Assembly: GCF_000210075.1 (NCBI RefSeq)
Contig: NC_021017.1
Location: 2,447,498 to 2,511,497 of the forward strand
From: Bacteroides xylanisolvens XB1A
Lineage (GTDB): Bacteria; Bacteroidota; Bacteroidia; Bacteroidales; Bacteroidaceae
Reading direction: 5' to 3'
Length of the DNA stretch: 64,000 nt
Position 1 is the stretch's first letter. Every line of letters starts with the position of its first letter. Below are positions 8,590 to 19,034 of the stretch, piece by piece. Made by a program: the position numbers and the translations under genes. The notes beneath the pieces are model-generated. The model saw nothing but the letters and a program-made list of their open reading frames with translations, did no database searches and was not told where the DNA came from.

Positions 8590-11136
8590 CTATTGCTTGC
8601 TCCAGCAAATAGATTGCAAAAACCAAGCTTTATTTTCGTCATTCAAACCTTGACGCTTCAAAACCTCCGGGAGGTCAGTATAACTTTTCCAGAAATCGGA
8701 AACTAAAGAAGAGATCTTCTCCGGTGCATAGATTACCGCTTCACTCAGACTTCCCATTTTACCAAATTCTTCCTTGAAGCAAATATATGAATCACGGTAT
8801 TTTAACTGCTCCATAGATTTAGCAATTCGTCTAGATACTCCCAACAAGCCGTTCATATCAGCTGTTTCCGTAGGATAAACTATTTTAATAACCTTTTCCT
8901 GATCACACGACAAAACAGACAAATCAACCGAAAGAGCAAACTCTTCACCCAAATATTCATATTTGGCAGGTTGACCATTTACAGTGACAGACTGAGGAAC
9001 AAGTGATGAGAGCACTTTCACTTTGAATGAACGAGATTCAGGCATATCTTTATATTGACCATCACGTTTACCGATAACAATCGTTCGTTCCTGCCCTTGG
9101 CTGGAAGATGTTAATTTAGTCACAGCATATTCCGAAGCATAGTTCTTATCGTTTCCATTATCTTCATAGAAATTAAAGGACGAAATTCCATTTCCACCAG
9201 GGAATACGGTAACAACAACCTCCTCATCATTACCGTTCAGGTTCATCACCTTTCTTGTATACATCGGTAATACCGCTCCCGCTTTTACATAAATCGGATA
9301 TTCATCAATAGCAAAAGGACGTTCCACTATTTGTCCTCCTTTCAGTAAGGTGCCTGTATGCAACTCATACCATTCACCTTCGGGCAGCCACACACGCACT
9401 TGTACATAACCATCTTTTGCAGGAGCTGTGGCAGGAGCAACCAGAATATCATCTCCAAACATATATTCATTACGGAATTCATATGCTTCCTTATTATCCG
9501 GATAATCATAATACATCGGACGGCAAAGTGCTAATCCTTCATCATAACCTTTACGAGCCATTGTATAAATATAAGGCGCCATCTCATAACGTTGCTGGAT
9601 TGTCTTACGAAGAACATCACAATATTCTTTGTTGAATACCCATGGTTCCTTATTCAAACCGGCACTTTTTTGAGAATGTGTACGCATAATCGGGCTTAAG
9701 GCTCCGAATTGCAACCAACGAGTGTACATTTCCGGATCTATACTTTCACCGATATGTCCTCCCAGGTCATGACTCCAATAACCATATAATACATTGGAAG
9801 CTGTCGAGTTGAAGTAAGGCTGAAAATCTAATGATTTCCATGAAACAACTGCATCACCGGAGAAACCCACCTGATAGCGATGATTACCCAAACCTCCCCA
9901 ACGGTGATATAGTATCGGACGTGTGTCCCTGTTCTTTTCCATATTACTAAAGAAAGCATAATTAATCCACCAAGTGTTGCTCAAATTCTTCACCTTCGGA
10001 TCATATATCCCTTGTTGCCAGTCCAGCCACCAAAAATCAACACCATCTTTCTCCATTGGCGTCAATACATTCTTAAACATATTTTTAATAAACTTCTTAT
10101 CTGAATTTATCCATGGAATAGTCTGTTTGGACTGAGGATCGACTCCCATATCTTTTGCTAATCCAGGATATTTTTCTTCATAAGAAGCTACTCCATCCGC
10201 CGGATGTAAGTTAAGGGTGATTTTCACATCATTCTGTTTCAAGTATCCCAAAAACTCCTTTGGGTTCGGGAATAAATCACGATTCCATGTCCAACCGGTC
10301 CAACCACCTTTTCCTTGTTCTGTATAATGCCAGTCCATATCTACCACCAATACATCCAAAGGAATCTGATAAGTATGGAAATTATCAATCAGATTACGGA
10401 ACTCCCTGTCAGAATATAACCAATAGCGTGACCACCAATAACCAAATGCATACCGGGGAGGTAATGGTACTTTTCCCGCAAAGAGGGTATAATCTTTCAA
10501 GGCAGCTTTATAGTCATGTCCATATGCGATGAAATACCAATCCTGTCCGCCATTAGCCGGACGCTCTTTCACCCAATCCCAATCTTTATTATCATCAAAC
10601 AAAAGTCCCTGAGAATCATCAATCAGAGTCCAACCGTCAGTAGCCAACAGACCATCTTCCAGTTTCAGTTTATCACCTTTCTTTGTATCAGCCACCCATG
10701 TTTGTGTCTGTGTATCACCATCCATACCATCCAATGTACGATAGGTTCCTTTCAAGTTGCCCTTCTGTTGCATACCGGGTTTCCAAGTAAAAGGTAATAT
10801 TTCTTTAGAGGCAGTGATAACCAAGTTCTTATCTGTAAACTGTCCACTGTTTTTCTTATAACGCATCTTCATTTTGGAAGTCGTTATTTCAACCCATCCC
10901 CCTCTTGTTTTTAGCTTGTAATCTACCTGGGGATAGTTACGATTCACAACGATGTGAGATCTATCGTCTACGAATTTCCCATCCGGTGCATATTCCAGAC
11001 GGATTGCTCCATCAGAAATGACTGTAAATCTTACATTATCATCTGTATAAGCAATATTTCGCTGTGTGTTTTGCGCATGCAATACAAATATAAAACTCTG
11101 CATGACACAGAGTAAAAGCAATAATCCTCTTTTCAT
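8590..11136 (-). CDS. GH31 alpha-glycosidase with C-terminal helical extension
   Basis: Secreted retaining alpha-glycosidase, last gene of the SusC2 operon. The start at 11136 gives the leader MKRGLLLLLCVMQSFIFVLH ending in AQ; the longer in-frame start at 11211 would put 25 extra residues before it. The N-terminal beta-sandwich (about 25-220) precedes the (beta/alpha)8 barrel: DVLVVDMDWHY near 262, then the nucleophile region FWWLDWQQG (Asp about 372) and the acid/base region GFSGDAVVSW (Asp about 428). WSHDLGGH and PIMRTHS follow. Proximal and distal beta domains come next (residues ~560-740). The last ~95 residues are a charged helical tail not usual for GH31. The family is certain. The linkage is not: alpha-glucosidase or alpha-xylosidase are both possible, and the WLDWQQ form is unlike the common WLDxxE. 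Gene context favours an alpha-glucoside. Confidence 0.93.
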   Translation of the reverse strand: MKRGLLLLLCVMQSFIFVLHAQNTQRNIAYTDDNVRFTVISDGAIRLEYAPDGKFVDDRSHIVVNRNYPQVDYKLKTRGGWVEITTSKMKMRYKKNSGQFTDKNLVITASKEILPFTWKPGMQQKGNLKGTYRTLDGMDGDTQTQTWVADTKKGDKLKLEDGLLATDGWTLIDDSQGLLFDDNKDWDWVKERPANGGQDWYFIAYGHDYKAALKDYTLFAGKVPLPPRYAFGYWWSRYWLYSDREFRNLIDNFHTYQIPLDVLVVDMDWHYTEQGKGGWTGWTWNRDLFPNPKEFLGYLKQNDVKITLNLHPADGVASYEEKYPGLAKDMGVDPQSKQTIPWINSDKKFIKNMFKNVLTPMEKDGVDFWWLDWQQGIYDPKVKNLSNTWWINYAFFSNMEKNRDTRPILYHRWGGLGNHRYQVGFSGDAVVSWKSLDFQPYFNSTASNVLYGYWSHDLGGHIGESIDPEMYTRWLQFGALSPIMRTHSQKSAGLNKEPWVFNKEYCDVLRKTIQQRYEMAPYIYTMARKGYDEGLALCRPMYYDYPDNKEAYEFRNEYMFGDDILVAPATAPAKDGYVQVRVWLPEGEWYELHTGTLLKGGQIVERPFAIDEYPIYVKAGAVLPMYTRKVMNLNGNDEEVVVTVFPGGNGISSFNFYEDNGNDKNYASEYAVTKLTSSSQGQERTIVIGKRDGQYKDMPESRSFKVKVLSSLVPQSVTVNGQPAKYEYLGEEFALSVDLSVLSCDQEKVIKIVYPTETADMNGLLGVSRRIAKSMEQLKYRDSYICFKEEFGKMGSLSEAVIYAPEKISSLVSDFWKSYTDLPEVLKRQGLNDENKAWFLQSICWSKQ

Positions 11137-11221
11137 GATAACATTTAAAAGCAATAAATTTATAATTCGAGAATAAAATAGGGTCGTTGCAGTTATCATA
11201 GCTACAACCACCCTATGTCAA

Positions 11222-12286
11222 CTACTTACTCTTCTTGAAAGTCGGAGCTTCCGCCTTCACAACCGGTCCGTCCCCTACGAGATACGGCCAATCATCGTCA
11301 TCCCAATAAACTCTATCAAGCAATACTACACGCCCTAAAGATGGATCGGCAGTCCGGTAAGCATGATAGATAATCCAATCTTTACCTTCATCATCCTGCA
11401 CTATTTCAGCATTGTGCCCTGTCCCTAGAAACGCATCATTTCTGTGTATCAGTACCTCATGTTTATTATCATTCATGTTGTCACCTGATTTATTCAAATA
11501 AGGACCAAAAAGCTCGGTGGAACGACACACAACTGTCTGGTATGTACTATTTGCACCGTCACAGCAAGTGCCTGTAGAGCAGAACAAATAATAGTATTTA
11601 CCTCTTTTCAAGATATATGATCCTTCATAAGCATTGGTACCTCCAGTATTGGCAGCGACCTGTATTTTTGTCGCTTTTGCATTTTCAATACCTCCTTTCA
11701 GTCCAAGACCGTCTTCAGTCAATTCAACACCCCAAATACCATACCAGCTTCCCCAGAAAAGATATTTTTTACCATCATCTTCAATATAGAAAGGGTCGAT
11801 ACTATTATGAACATCGATCTCATTGCTACGGAATAATTTGCCTTGATCAGTAAACGGTCCTTCCGGCTTGTCCGAAACAGAAACACCAATACCACAAGTT
11901 GCTCCACCTCCCCACTTGGACAAGGAGTAATACATCACATATTTTCCATTGATATAATTGATATCCGGTGCCCAAATACCTGCTTCCGGTTCCCATGACG
12001 GTTTCTTATCATCCTCGTAAGCACCGCCCACATAAGTCCAGTGAACCAAGTCTTTGGATTTGTGTATCCATGTATTTCCTCCGGTAGCATACAAATAGAA
12101 ATATCCGTCTTCCGCTTTTATCACTGTCGGATCCGGATTATCGGAATCGATGACAGGATTTGAATACCACACTTTGTCTGCCAATGGAGCTTGTTCTGCT
12201 TCACCTTTTTGTTTATCGCTGTTACCACACCCCCATGTAAGCAGGGAGAGTATTCCAAGCGTAATCGTATGTTGTAAGTATAACAT
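11222..12286 (-). CDS. GH43 family glycosidase, lipoprotein
   Basis: Five-bladed beta-propeller inverting glycosidase of family GH43, typically an arabinanase, arabinofuranosidase or xylosidase. The lipobox LLTWGC (Cys about 20) predicts membrane anchoring. All three catalytic acids are visible: base Asp about 52 in DNPDPTV, pKa-modulating Asp about 164 in NSIDPF, and acid Glu about 221 in YEGSY. GIWAPDINYINGKYVMYY and WGSWYGIW are typical of the endo-arabinanase-like branch, as is the late HNAEIVQDDEG and IIYHAYR. It lies 31 bp after the small SusE-like gene and about 85 bp before the GH31 start. A decayed paralogue of its N-terminal half survives at 35770-36147. Confidence 0.92.
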   Translation of the reverse strand: MLYLQHTITLGILSLLTWGCGNSDKQKGEAEQAPLADKVWYSNPVIDSDNPDPTVIKAEDGYFYLYATGGNTWIHKSKDLVHWTYVGGAYEDDKKPSWEPEAGIWAPDINYINGKYVMYYSLSKWGGGATCGIGVSVSDKPEGPFTDQGKLFRSNEIDVHNSIDPFYIEDDGKKYLFWGSWYGIWGVELTEDGLGLKGGIENAKATKIQVAANTGGTNAYEGSYILKRGKYYYLFCSTGTCCDGANSTYQTVVCRSTELFGPYLNKSGDNMNDNKHEVLIHRNDAFLGTGHNAEIVQDDEGKDWIIYHAYRTADPSLGRVVLLDRVYWDDDDWPYLVGDGPVVKAEAPTFKKSK

Positions 12287-12317
12287 AAGTTCTCAGTTTT
12301 TTATTAATTTTACTAAT

Positions 12318-12830
12318 CTATTCCATACTCGAATTCAATTCAACACCAGGTCCCAATACAATATGGATTATGGAAGTCTTTGATTCTTTGTCCATTTCTG
12401 AAGTAATTGGCATACCATCCGACTGAAACGCTTCCAATGTAATGCTAAACTGAGCTTCTTTTTCGTCCACTCCAAAAGCTTTCATATATTCCATTATCTG
12501 TTGATTGGTAAAAAGCTGTTCGCGTACTCCGTTATAAGTAAGTATGCTTTTATCTTCCACACCCATTGTTTCAGTTATTTCTCCATCTACCTGCAGTCCT
12601 AAAGTCATAACATACTTCGATGCTGTTTCTATATCCAGCCAACGGTAGACAAAAGCAACCCCATCCATATTCTCCTGTGTAATCTGTACATAATAATCAT
12701 CAGATTCCACTTCTACTCTCGGTACACGTGGTTGTGGGTCACCCTCACTTTCCACATCTCCACATGCTCCCAATACAAATATATTAGTAAGCAGATATAG
12801 TATTATAAACAGTTTTTTCATGATTTTCAT
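12318..12830 (-). CDS. Small SusE-like lipoprotein, single Ig-type domain
   Basis: 170-residue lipoprotein (lipobox VLGAC near residue 23). After a short acidic linker the visible domain begins VEVESDDYYVQITQENMDG and continues VAFVYRWLD, which resembles the SusE N-terminal Ig domain (PF14292). It ends soon after this one domain, so there are no starch-binding-like C-terminal modules. An internal Met at residue 4 is an equally good start. It is co-transcribed 24 bp after the larger SusE/F-like gene and 31 bp before GH43. A surface-glycan accessory role is inferred from context; it could be a spacer or a reduced SusE. Confidence 0.7.
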   Translation of the reverse strand: MKIMKKLFIILYLLTNIFVLGACGDVESEGDPQPRVPRVEVESDDYYVQITQENMDGVAFVYRWLDIETASKYVMTLGLQVDGEITETMGVEDKSILTYNGVREQLFTNQQIMEYMKAFGVDEKEAQFSITLEAFQSDGMPITSEMDKESKTSIIHIVLGPGVELNSSME

Positions 12831-12854
12831 ATTTTAATTTACTTCTTATGGAGA

Positions 12855-14015
12855 TTATTCAGTCGGCTCCAAATATATCTTCATCTCATTAAGGTCTACT
12901 GTCAAAATGTATTTACCATCATCAGCAACAATCCATTTCAAGTCACCGCCATTATCCTGATACCTTGCTTCTCCGAGTTCATGTTCTACGCCCGGATTTG
13001 CTCCTTGTGAAGGAGCAAAAAAGAATTTTCCTGCAAAATCTGCTCCATTCGGCTCCAACGCCAACTTAAACTCTTTACCGCCATAAAAGTTACCTGTATA
13101 CGTCCAACGTTCTGGATGGCGTGGATCATTATTCACAAATGCACCTTCCTTTTTCATTTTACCCCAATCCCATCCGATGGTACTGGCATCGCCAACAATC
13201 CAAATCCCATCTTGCGGTAAAGGGTAAATACTAACGATATTCACATCCAAACGATTTAAGTCCACAACTATTGTATAGGTACCGCTCTTTGTGTTTTCAA
13301 ACATCTCACCATTCCCTGCTTCTGCCACATATTGCAAAGAATTATCTCCATTCTCAGCTTTCATGTAGCATGGATAATCAGAATCCGGACTAAGTGCAAA
13401 GAAGTACTCACATGGCTTCAATTCTGCTGTCGACTGATATACTCCTGAACCCACAACCTTCTCGGTCATTCGGCGAACAGTTTTCTCTCCAGCATCATCC
13501 ACCATCACCATATATATCGCAGTAGCATTCTTATCATATCCGATCACATCCAATTGCGTCTTCGACAACTCCGGTTTCAAGTATTCTACAGATGAATTGA
13601 CCTGTCCTATAACCTCTGCTTCAATAGTCACCTTATCTCCAGGAAGTACACTCCAGGAAGCCAGTATATCATTCAACTCCTTATGCGTAAAACTAATGGA
13701 ACGTTCCTCCGATTCAATCTCATACAAATCTGTCACATTAGAATGTAAATCTGCCATATACATTCTGAAAAAATAGGTGATAGTAGCATCAGCTCCCCCA
13801 CGTTGAGCCGCAGCATCCCATGTAAATAAAACAGCAACTTCATTCTCCTTCTCTTTCTCCAAAGTAATTTCAGTAGAAGAAGCCTTCAAAAGCATCTGAT
13901 CTACAGGAGTTTCAAGCGCGTAATACTCCGGATCTTTATTACAGCTCGCTGCTATCGACATAAGAAAGAGCAAGCATATTAGTTTCATTATCTTATTCAT
14001 AATTATGCTTTTCAT
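12855..14015 (-). CDS. SusE/SusF-like outer-membrane lipoprotein
   Basis: Glycan-binding lipoprotein of the SusE/SusF kind. The leader ends in the lipobox SIAASC. Residues about 30-130 form the SusE N-terminal Ig-like domain (LLKASSTEITLEKEKENEVA, then LFTWD). After a middle beta domain the C-terminal region (about 255-386) has the SusF/SusE binding-module pattern: GIWIVGDASTIGWDW, then YTGNFYGGKEFKLALEPN and a final DGKYILTVDLNEMKIYLEP. The gene begins 5 bp beyond the SusD stop. The start could also be the Met codons at 14000 or 13988, which still leave a signal peptide. It should help SusCD capture polysaccharide at the cell surface. Confidence 0.88.
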   Translation of the reverse strand: MKSIIMNKIMKLICLLFLMSIAASCNKDPEYYALETPVDQMLLKASSTEITLEKEKENEVAVLFTWDAAAQRGGADATITYFFRMYMADLHSNVTDLYEIESEERSISFTHKELNDILASWSVLPGDKVTIEAEVIGQVNSSVEYLKPELSKTQLDVIGYDKNATAIYMVMVDDAGEKTVRRMTEKVVGSGVYQSTAELKPCEYFFALSPDSDYPCYMKAENGDNSLQYVAEAGNGEMFENTKSGTYTIVVDLNRLDVNIVSIYPLPQDGIWIVGDASTIGWDWGKMKKEGAFVNNDPRHPERWTYTGNFYGGKEFKLALEPNGADFAGKFFFAPSQGANPGVEHELGEARYQDNGGDLKWIVADDGKYILTVDLNEMKIYLEPTE

Positions 14016-14019
14016 TTTA

Positions 14020-15912
14020 TTAATTCCAGAAAGGCGCCTGGACCAAGTTCGTGTTCTTATTCATCTCATCTATATATACCGGCAGCCAATACATCGCCTT
14101 TTTCCAAACACGGGTCTGAAAAACGGTTCTCTTGTAAAATTCCTGACTATTTATTCCTGCAAAGTTCATACCATAATCATCTCCACACATCTCCGGAAGT
14201 TGTTCTACAATTTTCCAACGGCGAATATCCGACCAGCGTGATCCTTCACAACAAAGTTCAACACGACGTTCCATACGAACGATCGCACGCACAGCTAATT
14301 GATTATCATCAACATGGATGTATTTGGGATCATCCAGTGCTACAGTATTCAGCGTATATTGACGTACACCCGCACGTTCACGGACTTTATTCACATATTT
14401 CAATGCATCCTCACGAGATGCTCTATTATCGTAGGCCTCATTAACGGCCTCGGCATAATCCAAATAGGAAGCTGCCAAACGATACAAGAACATTTGCCGC
14501 CATTTATAACTACCATTCTTCGGACTATCTTGCGGATATACTTTTTTACGAACCAAATAACCATTTTGGGGGGCATCGTGTGTATAGTCATTATCTCTCT
14601 GATTCTTAAAAAATTCAAATTTACGCCCTGCCAAAGCATACCACGAACCATTATAGCTCACTGCCGTATAGAAACGTGGCTCTCGGTTACAATACATATT
14701 ATATGTACCTTCGGCAGTTATTTCTCCCTTTTGCCCTGTTCCGCCAGTCCAATTGGTAGACCTAGCTTCTACTTTTGTCGAGAAACCTTCTTCTACATAT
14801 TCTGAATTGTCATCGTCTTTCGGAAGTCCGTTCTTCATAAAGAAAGCATCCACCAATCCTTGATATACGCCCAAACCATTTCCGCCACCATATTCTTTAG
14901 TAACCGCCTTGTTTGTGTAGAACTGATAACTTTGATAAGCATCTTCTTTTGTATATGGGAACAATATTTCCTTGTTTCCATCCTGAAATTTTGTAAACCA
15001 AAGATTCTCAAGTGAAGTGAACGGATCAATTTCTCCCTCATCATTATATTCTACATACAAACGATAACCAGCTTGCTCTGCCACATCAAGTAATTGTTTG
15101 CAAGCCTCTGCCGCTTTCACCCATTTCTCTTGGCTATAAGTAGAGTTAAACAATTCCTCACCTTCTTTATTCTTATGCCCGATATACCACTCATTTCCGT
15201 TTACTAACGGGCTTGCAGCAAATAATAACATCTTCGCACGAACAGTCAGACACATGACTGAAGTTATTCGCCCATATTTCTCCACACTCTGCCATACAGC
15301 AGGTAATTGTTTAGATGCTTCCAACATTTCATTATCCAAATGACTGACAACTTCATCAAATGGCCTTTGTCCCACCATCAAATCTGAAAGAGTAAAGTCA
15401 GTCGGGGCAATATAATTCGGTCTGAATGGAATAGGCCCATATGCTTCCAATAATTGCCACCAATAATAAGCTGCAAGAAAACGTGCTTCCGCTTTCATAT
15501 AATCCACTTCTCTCTGAGGAAGGTCGGAATCAGGTAATGCGTGTACACGTTCTATAAAAATATAAGCCTGACGTATTTTTCTCGGAAGACCATCCCAGAA
15601 ATTTCCTGCCCATTGTGTATTCGGTGTCCATCCACCAAAAATCTTGGTGATATTGGGCCAGTCCCATTGCTGCCAGCGTGCAGAAGCAGTCAAGTCATCT
15701 GCAAACACTTCCCAACCATACGTATTTAGCCAGTCATTACCCGGATTAGGGATACGGCTGTATACATTGGCCAGCCATGATTCTACTTTTGTCTTATTCT
15801 CAAAGACCATGTCTATGTCAATTTCCGTATCCGGTTCTTTATCAAGATACGTACAGGAACCCAACGATACAATGCCTATTAAACCGGCAACTATATATTT
15901 CTTAAGTTTCAT
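14020..15912 (-). CDS. SusD/RagB-family nutrient-binding lipoprotein
   Basis: Partner of the SusC gene just upstream, 9-18 bp away depending on the start. I prefer the Met at 15912 (MKLKKYIVAGLIGIVSLGSC) over the one at 15921 because it gives a compact lipoprotein leader with lipobox SLGSC. SusD hallmarks are present: LDKEPDTEIDID, DYMKAEARFLAAYYWWQLLE, AYGPIPFRPNY, then near the end RIVRMERRVELCCEGSRWSD with IRRWK, and QAPFWN at the C-terminus. About 630 residues, within the normal range. It should form the lid of the SusC2 barrel and bind the PUL glycan outside the cell. Confidence 0.95.
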   Translation of the reverse strand: MKLKKYIVAGLIGIVSLGSCTYLDKEPDTEIDIDMVFENKTKVESWLANVYSRIPNPGNDWLNTYGWEVFADDLTASARWQQWDWPNITKIFGGWTPNTQWAGNFWDGLPRKIRQAYIFIERVHALPDSDLPQREVDYMKAEARFLAAYYWWQLLEAYGPIPFRPNYIAPTDFTLSDLMVGQRPFDEVVSHLDNEMLEASKQLPAVWQSVEKYGRITSVMCLTVRAKMLLFAASPLVNGNEWYIGHKNKEGEELFNSTYSQEKWVKAAEACKQLLDVAEQAGYRLYVEYNDEGEIDPFTSLENLWFTKFQDGNKEILFPYTKEDAYQSYQFYTNKAVTKEYGGGNGLGVYQGLVDAFFMKNGLPKDDDNSEYVEEGFSTKVEARSTNWTGGTGQKGEITAEGTYNMYCNREPRFYTAVSYNGSWYALAGRKFEFFKNQRDNDYTHDAPQNGYLVRKKVYPQDSPKNGSYKWRQMFLYRLAASYLDYAEAVNEAYDNRASREDALKYVNKVRERAGVRQYTLNTVALDDPKYIHVDDNQLAVRAIVRMERRVELCCEGSRWSDIRRWKIVEQLPEMCGDDYGMNFAGINSQEFYKRTVFQTRVWKKAMYWLPVYIDEMNKNTNLVQAPFWN

Positions 15913-15929
15913 TATCGTCATTTTTTTAA

Positions 15930-18900
15930 TTAGAAATTCAGGTCAACTCCAAACATTACAGAACGCATAGCCGGATAACGCAGACCGGTGTTCGTATTTA
16001 ATTCCGGATCCCACAGTTTGAAAGGAGAGAAACAAAATAAGTTATTACCACTCACGTAAAAACGAATAGCTTTGGAATGTATCTTATCAGTTACAGATTG
16101 CGGTAAAGTATATCCAAGTTCCAACGTTTTCAAACGCATAAAACGCATATTCTTTTTCCACCATGTGGAATTCCGGTAATTCTGTCTATTAGGCTCCTCC
16201 GTCAGTCTCGGCCAGAAGACATCTTGAGCAGGGTTCTCTTCTGTCCATCTGTCGTTATAATTAGAGTAAATATTCCCTTGTAATGTTTGTCCGCTACCCG
16301 GAATGAAATACGTAGTTCCACCAATCACACGATAAGTATCACCTGTTCCCTGGAAGAAGAAATTCAAATCCCAGTTTTTGTAGCTTACATTACCTCCGAA
16401 ACCATAAACAATACGCGGGTCTACCGTTCCACCAATGTATCCTTCATCCGCATCAGTGATAATGCCATCACCATTCATATCTATATATTTGATATCACCG
16501 GGACGTACTTTTGAAGCTCCAACGTCCTGTGTCGGTATACCGAATTTCAAATTACCATTCGCATCGAAATCATCTTCTGTAAACAATCTTTCTGCCTGCA
16601 ATCCATACAAAGTATTTAATGAACGACCTGTCAATCCTCTGTATGTACCTTTCACAGTTTCTGGTTCATCGTATTCGTCCACCCTGTTGATAGCATACGT
16701 GAAATTAGAACGGAAACCTACAAACCAATCTTTATTAATTTGTTTATTATAGTTTAAGGAGAATTCTACACCGCGGTTAGTCACTTCACCAAAATTAGCC
16801 CAAGGATTAGTCAAGAATCCTGTCTGTGAAGGAATAATCTTACGCTGCATAAAGATATTGGTACGTTTTTCTTTGAAAACATCTACCTGTAATTCCAATT
16901 CATTCCATAATCCCAGCTCAAAACCAAGGTTCATTTTCAGAGCTGTTTCCCAGGTAAGATTTTCAACTCCAACTTCTCCTTCTGAAATACCGGTACGACC
17001 AATCTGTCCTGTATCACCCCAGTTATACTTATCTGCATTGGTATTCAATGTTGTTATATAGGCAAAACGGCGTCCTCCGATATCATCATTACCTACTTTT
17101 CCTATAGAACCTCTTAATTTCAATTTACTCAATGTATTTCTGAAACGATCCATGAAAGGTTCTTCAGACAATAACCATCCGACTGCCACAGAAGGGAAAA
17201 AGCCGAAACGTTTACCTTTAGCAAAATTCTCTGAACCATTATATCCAAAGTTGAACTCCGTCACATAACGGCTATCGAAAGTATAAGATAATCTACCCGC
17301 AATACCTTGTTTTCTATAAGGTTGTACACTACCATTATCATAACTTTGCTGATTATACAGAAACAATGCATCTACGTCATGCTTTCCGAAAGTGCGAGCA
17401 TACGTTAATGTTCCTTCAAAATACACCCTCGAATTTCCATATTCCCCCTTATTTCCATGTCCCAAAGACTCATCTCCATATTTAAGTACCGAATGAATCA
17501 GATTACCTTCAATGTCACGTCCGGTAGCAATACTATGATAAGTAGCATCCTTTCCCCTTGTAATCGAACTCTGATTCCAACGGTCGAAAGAAAAGGTTAC
17601 TTTCGCTTTTAATCCCGGCGTGATCATCTTCAGATTCTGTTCAATAGCAAAGAGTGACTGAATCTGTGAAGCTGTAACTACGTCGTAACCTCGCTGTGTC
17701 ACCGCTGCCCAAGGGTTCACATCATTAATAGCCATAATTGGAATAGTCCCATCTGAATAGCGGGCAGGATACACAAAAGGGGAAGTTATAAACGCTCTAT
17801 CAAAAGCATCGTCCGTACTAAATGCCTGTCTGCGGTGTGTTTGAAGGAACCCACCGACATTTAAACGCAGCACTGTTGTCTTAGTCACATCCAAGTCAAC
17901 ATTCGCACGCATATTATAACGAGTTAGTTTCGTTCCCGTATCATAAGGCAATGATTTATCCGTCTCCATAATTCCCTTCTCACCGAAATAAGAACCAACC
18001 AACGAATAACGCAGAAAATCAGAACCACCTGATACGGTCAGATTCGCACGAGTAGAATAAGCATAATCCTTTGTTATTTCATCCAGCCAATTTACATCCG
18101 GATACAAATCTCTGTCATAACCATATCTCGTTCTGTCAATCTGCTCCTGGCTGAAAGGCAAACGCGACTTGTTCTCTGTTATTTCATTTATCAATGTCAT
18201 ATGATCGGCTGCCCCAATAAAATCCGGAAGTTTTGTCGGCTCTGCAATAGAATGTTCCACACGCAGATTGACAGAAGGAGCTCCTACTTTACCACGCTTC
18301 GTATTGATAACGATGACACCATTTGCACCACGTACACCATACATAGCACTCGCCGATGCATCTTTCAATACTGAGAAAGATTCAATTTCAGCAGGGTCTA
18401 TGTTATTCAAGTCGCGCTCAATACCATCTACCAACACTAACGGAGATTGTCCACCAGAGAAAGAAGCAATACCGCGAATCCAAAAATTCGAGGAATCGTA
18501 ACCCGGTTCTCCCGAACGTTGAACCGCTATCACACCGGCAATCTGTCCTGCCAGATTATTAGACAAAGAGCGCGTGGCACCAACCTGTAACTTCTTAGGC
18601 TGTAATGTCTCGATAGAACCGATAACCGACATTTTCTTCTGACTACCATATCCAGTAACCACAACTTCATCCAAGGCTTCAATATCTTCTTCTAAAATTA
18701 CATCAAAGTTAATCTTACTTCCAACTTTTATTTGTTGAGTTTTGAAACCAATATACGAAATCTCTATTACGGAATTCTTTCCGGGTACATCCAAATAAAA
18801 GTGTCCGTCCATATCCGTAATCACTCCAGTCCCTGTCTGTTCCAGTACACGTACATTCACACCAGGAAGAGGATTCTTGTCCTTATCGGTTATCGTACCA

Positions 18901-19034
18901 CTGATACGAATACCTTTCGCTTGCTCCGACATATTAGTCTTACCAAACATAGAAGAATGTTCCGGTAAAGCGGAGTTAGCACTTATTCCATAATACAACA
19001 ACAAGCAAACAAACAATGCTTTCTTCAAATCCAT
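15930..19034 (-). CDS. SusC/RagA-family TonB-dependent transporter
   Basis: First gene of the six-gene operon SusC-SusD-SusE-like-SusE-like-GH43-GH31. The signal peptide covers about residues 1-22. The carboxypeptidase-regulatory-like domain follows (ISGTITDKDKNPLPGVNVRV ... ISYIGFKTQQIKV). A TonB-box-like DEVVVTGYGSQKK lies near residue 128. The plug has WIRGIASFSGG, LVLVDGIERDLNNID and SVLKDASASAMYGVRGANGV. The C-terminal barrel ends in the typical aromatic terminus GVDLNF. 1034 residues is normal. It is about 40% similar by eye to the SusC at 3645-6701 in the plug signatures but clearly distinct, so the two probably take related, not identical, glycans. Confidence 0.97.
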   Translation of the reverse strand: MDLKKALFVCLLLYYGISANSALPEHSSMFGKTNMSEQAKGIRISGTITDKDKNPLPGVNVRVLEQTGTGVITDMDGHFYLDVPGKNSVIEISYIGFKTQQIKVGSKINFDVILEEDIEALDEVVVTGYGSQKKMSVIGSIETLQPKKLQVGATRSLSNNLAGQIAGVIAVQRSGEPGYDSSNFWIRGIASFSGGQSPLVLVDGIERDLNNIDPAEIESFSVLKDASASAMYGVRGANGVIVINTKRGKVGAPSVNLRVEHSIAEPTKLPDFIGAADHMTLINEITENKSRLPFSQEQIDRTRYGYDRDLYPDVNWLDEITKDYAYSTRANLTVSGGSDFLRYSLVGSYFGEKGIMETDKSLPYDTGTKLTRYNMRANVDLDVTKTTVLRLNVGGFLQTHRRQAFSTDDAFDRAFITSPFVYPARYSDGTIPIMAINDVNPWAAVTQRGYDVVTASQIQSLFAIEQNLKMITPGLKAKVTFSFDRWNQSSITRGKDATYHSIATGRDIEGNLIHSVLKYGDESLGHGNKGEYGNSRVYFEGTLTYARTFGKHDVDALFLYNQQSYDNGSVQPYRKQGIAGRLSYTFDSRYVTEFNFGYNGSENFAKGKRFGFFPSVAVGWLLSEEPFMDRFRNTLSKLKLRGSIGKVGNDDIGGRRFAYITTLNTNADKYNWGDTGQIGRTGISEGEVGVENLTWETALKMNLGFELGLWNELELQVDVFKEKRTNIFMQRKIIPSQTGFLTNPWANFGEVTNRGVEFSLNYNKQINKDWFVGFRSNFTYAINRVDEYDEPETVKGTYRGLTGRSLNTLYGLQAERLFTEDDFDANGNLKFGIPTQDVGASKVRPGDIKYIDMNGDGIITDADEGYIGGTVDPRIVYGFGGNVSYKNWDLNFFFQGTGDTYRVIGGTTYFIPGSGQTLQGNIYSNYNDRWTEENPAQDVFWPRLTEEPNRQNYRNSTWWKKNMRFMRLKTLELGYTLPQSVTDKIHSKAIRFYVSGNNLFCFSPFKLWDPELNTNTGLRYPAMRSVMFGVDLNF

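Noticed and set aside
11136..11211. Longer N-terminus for the GH31 protein
   Set aside because: The 25 extra residues would bury the signal peptide; the ATG at 11136 gives a standard leader.
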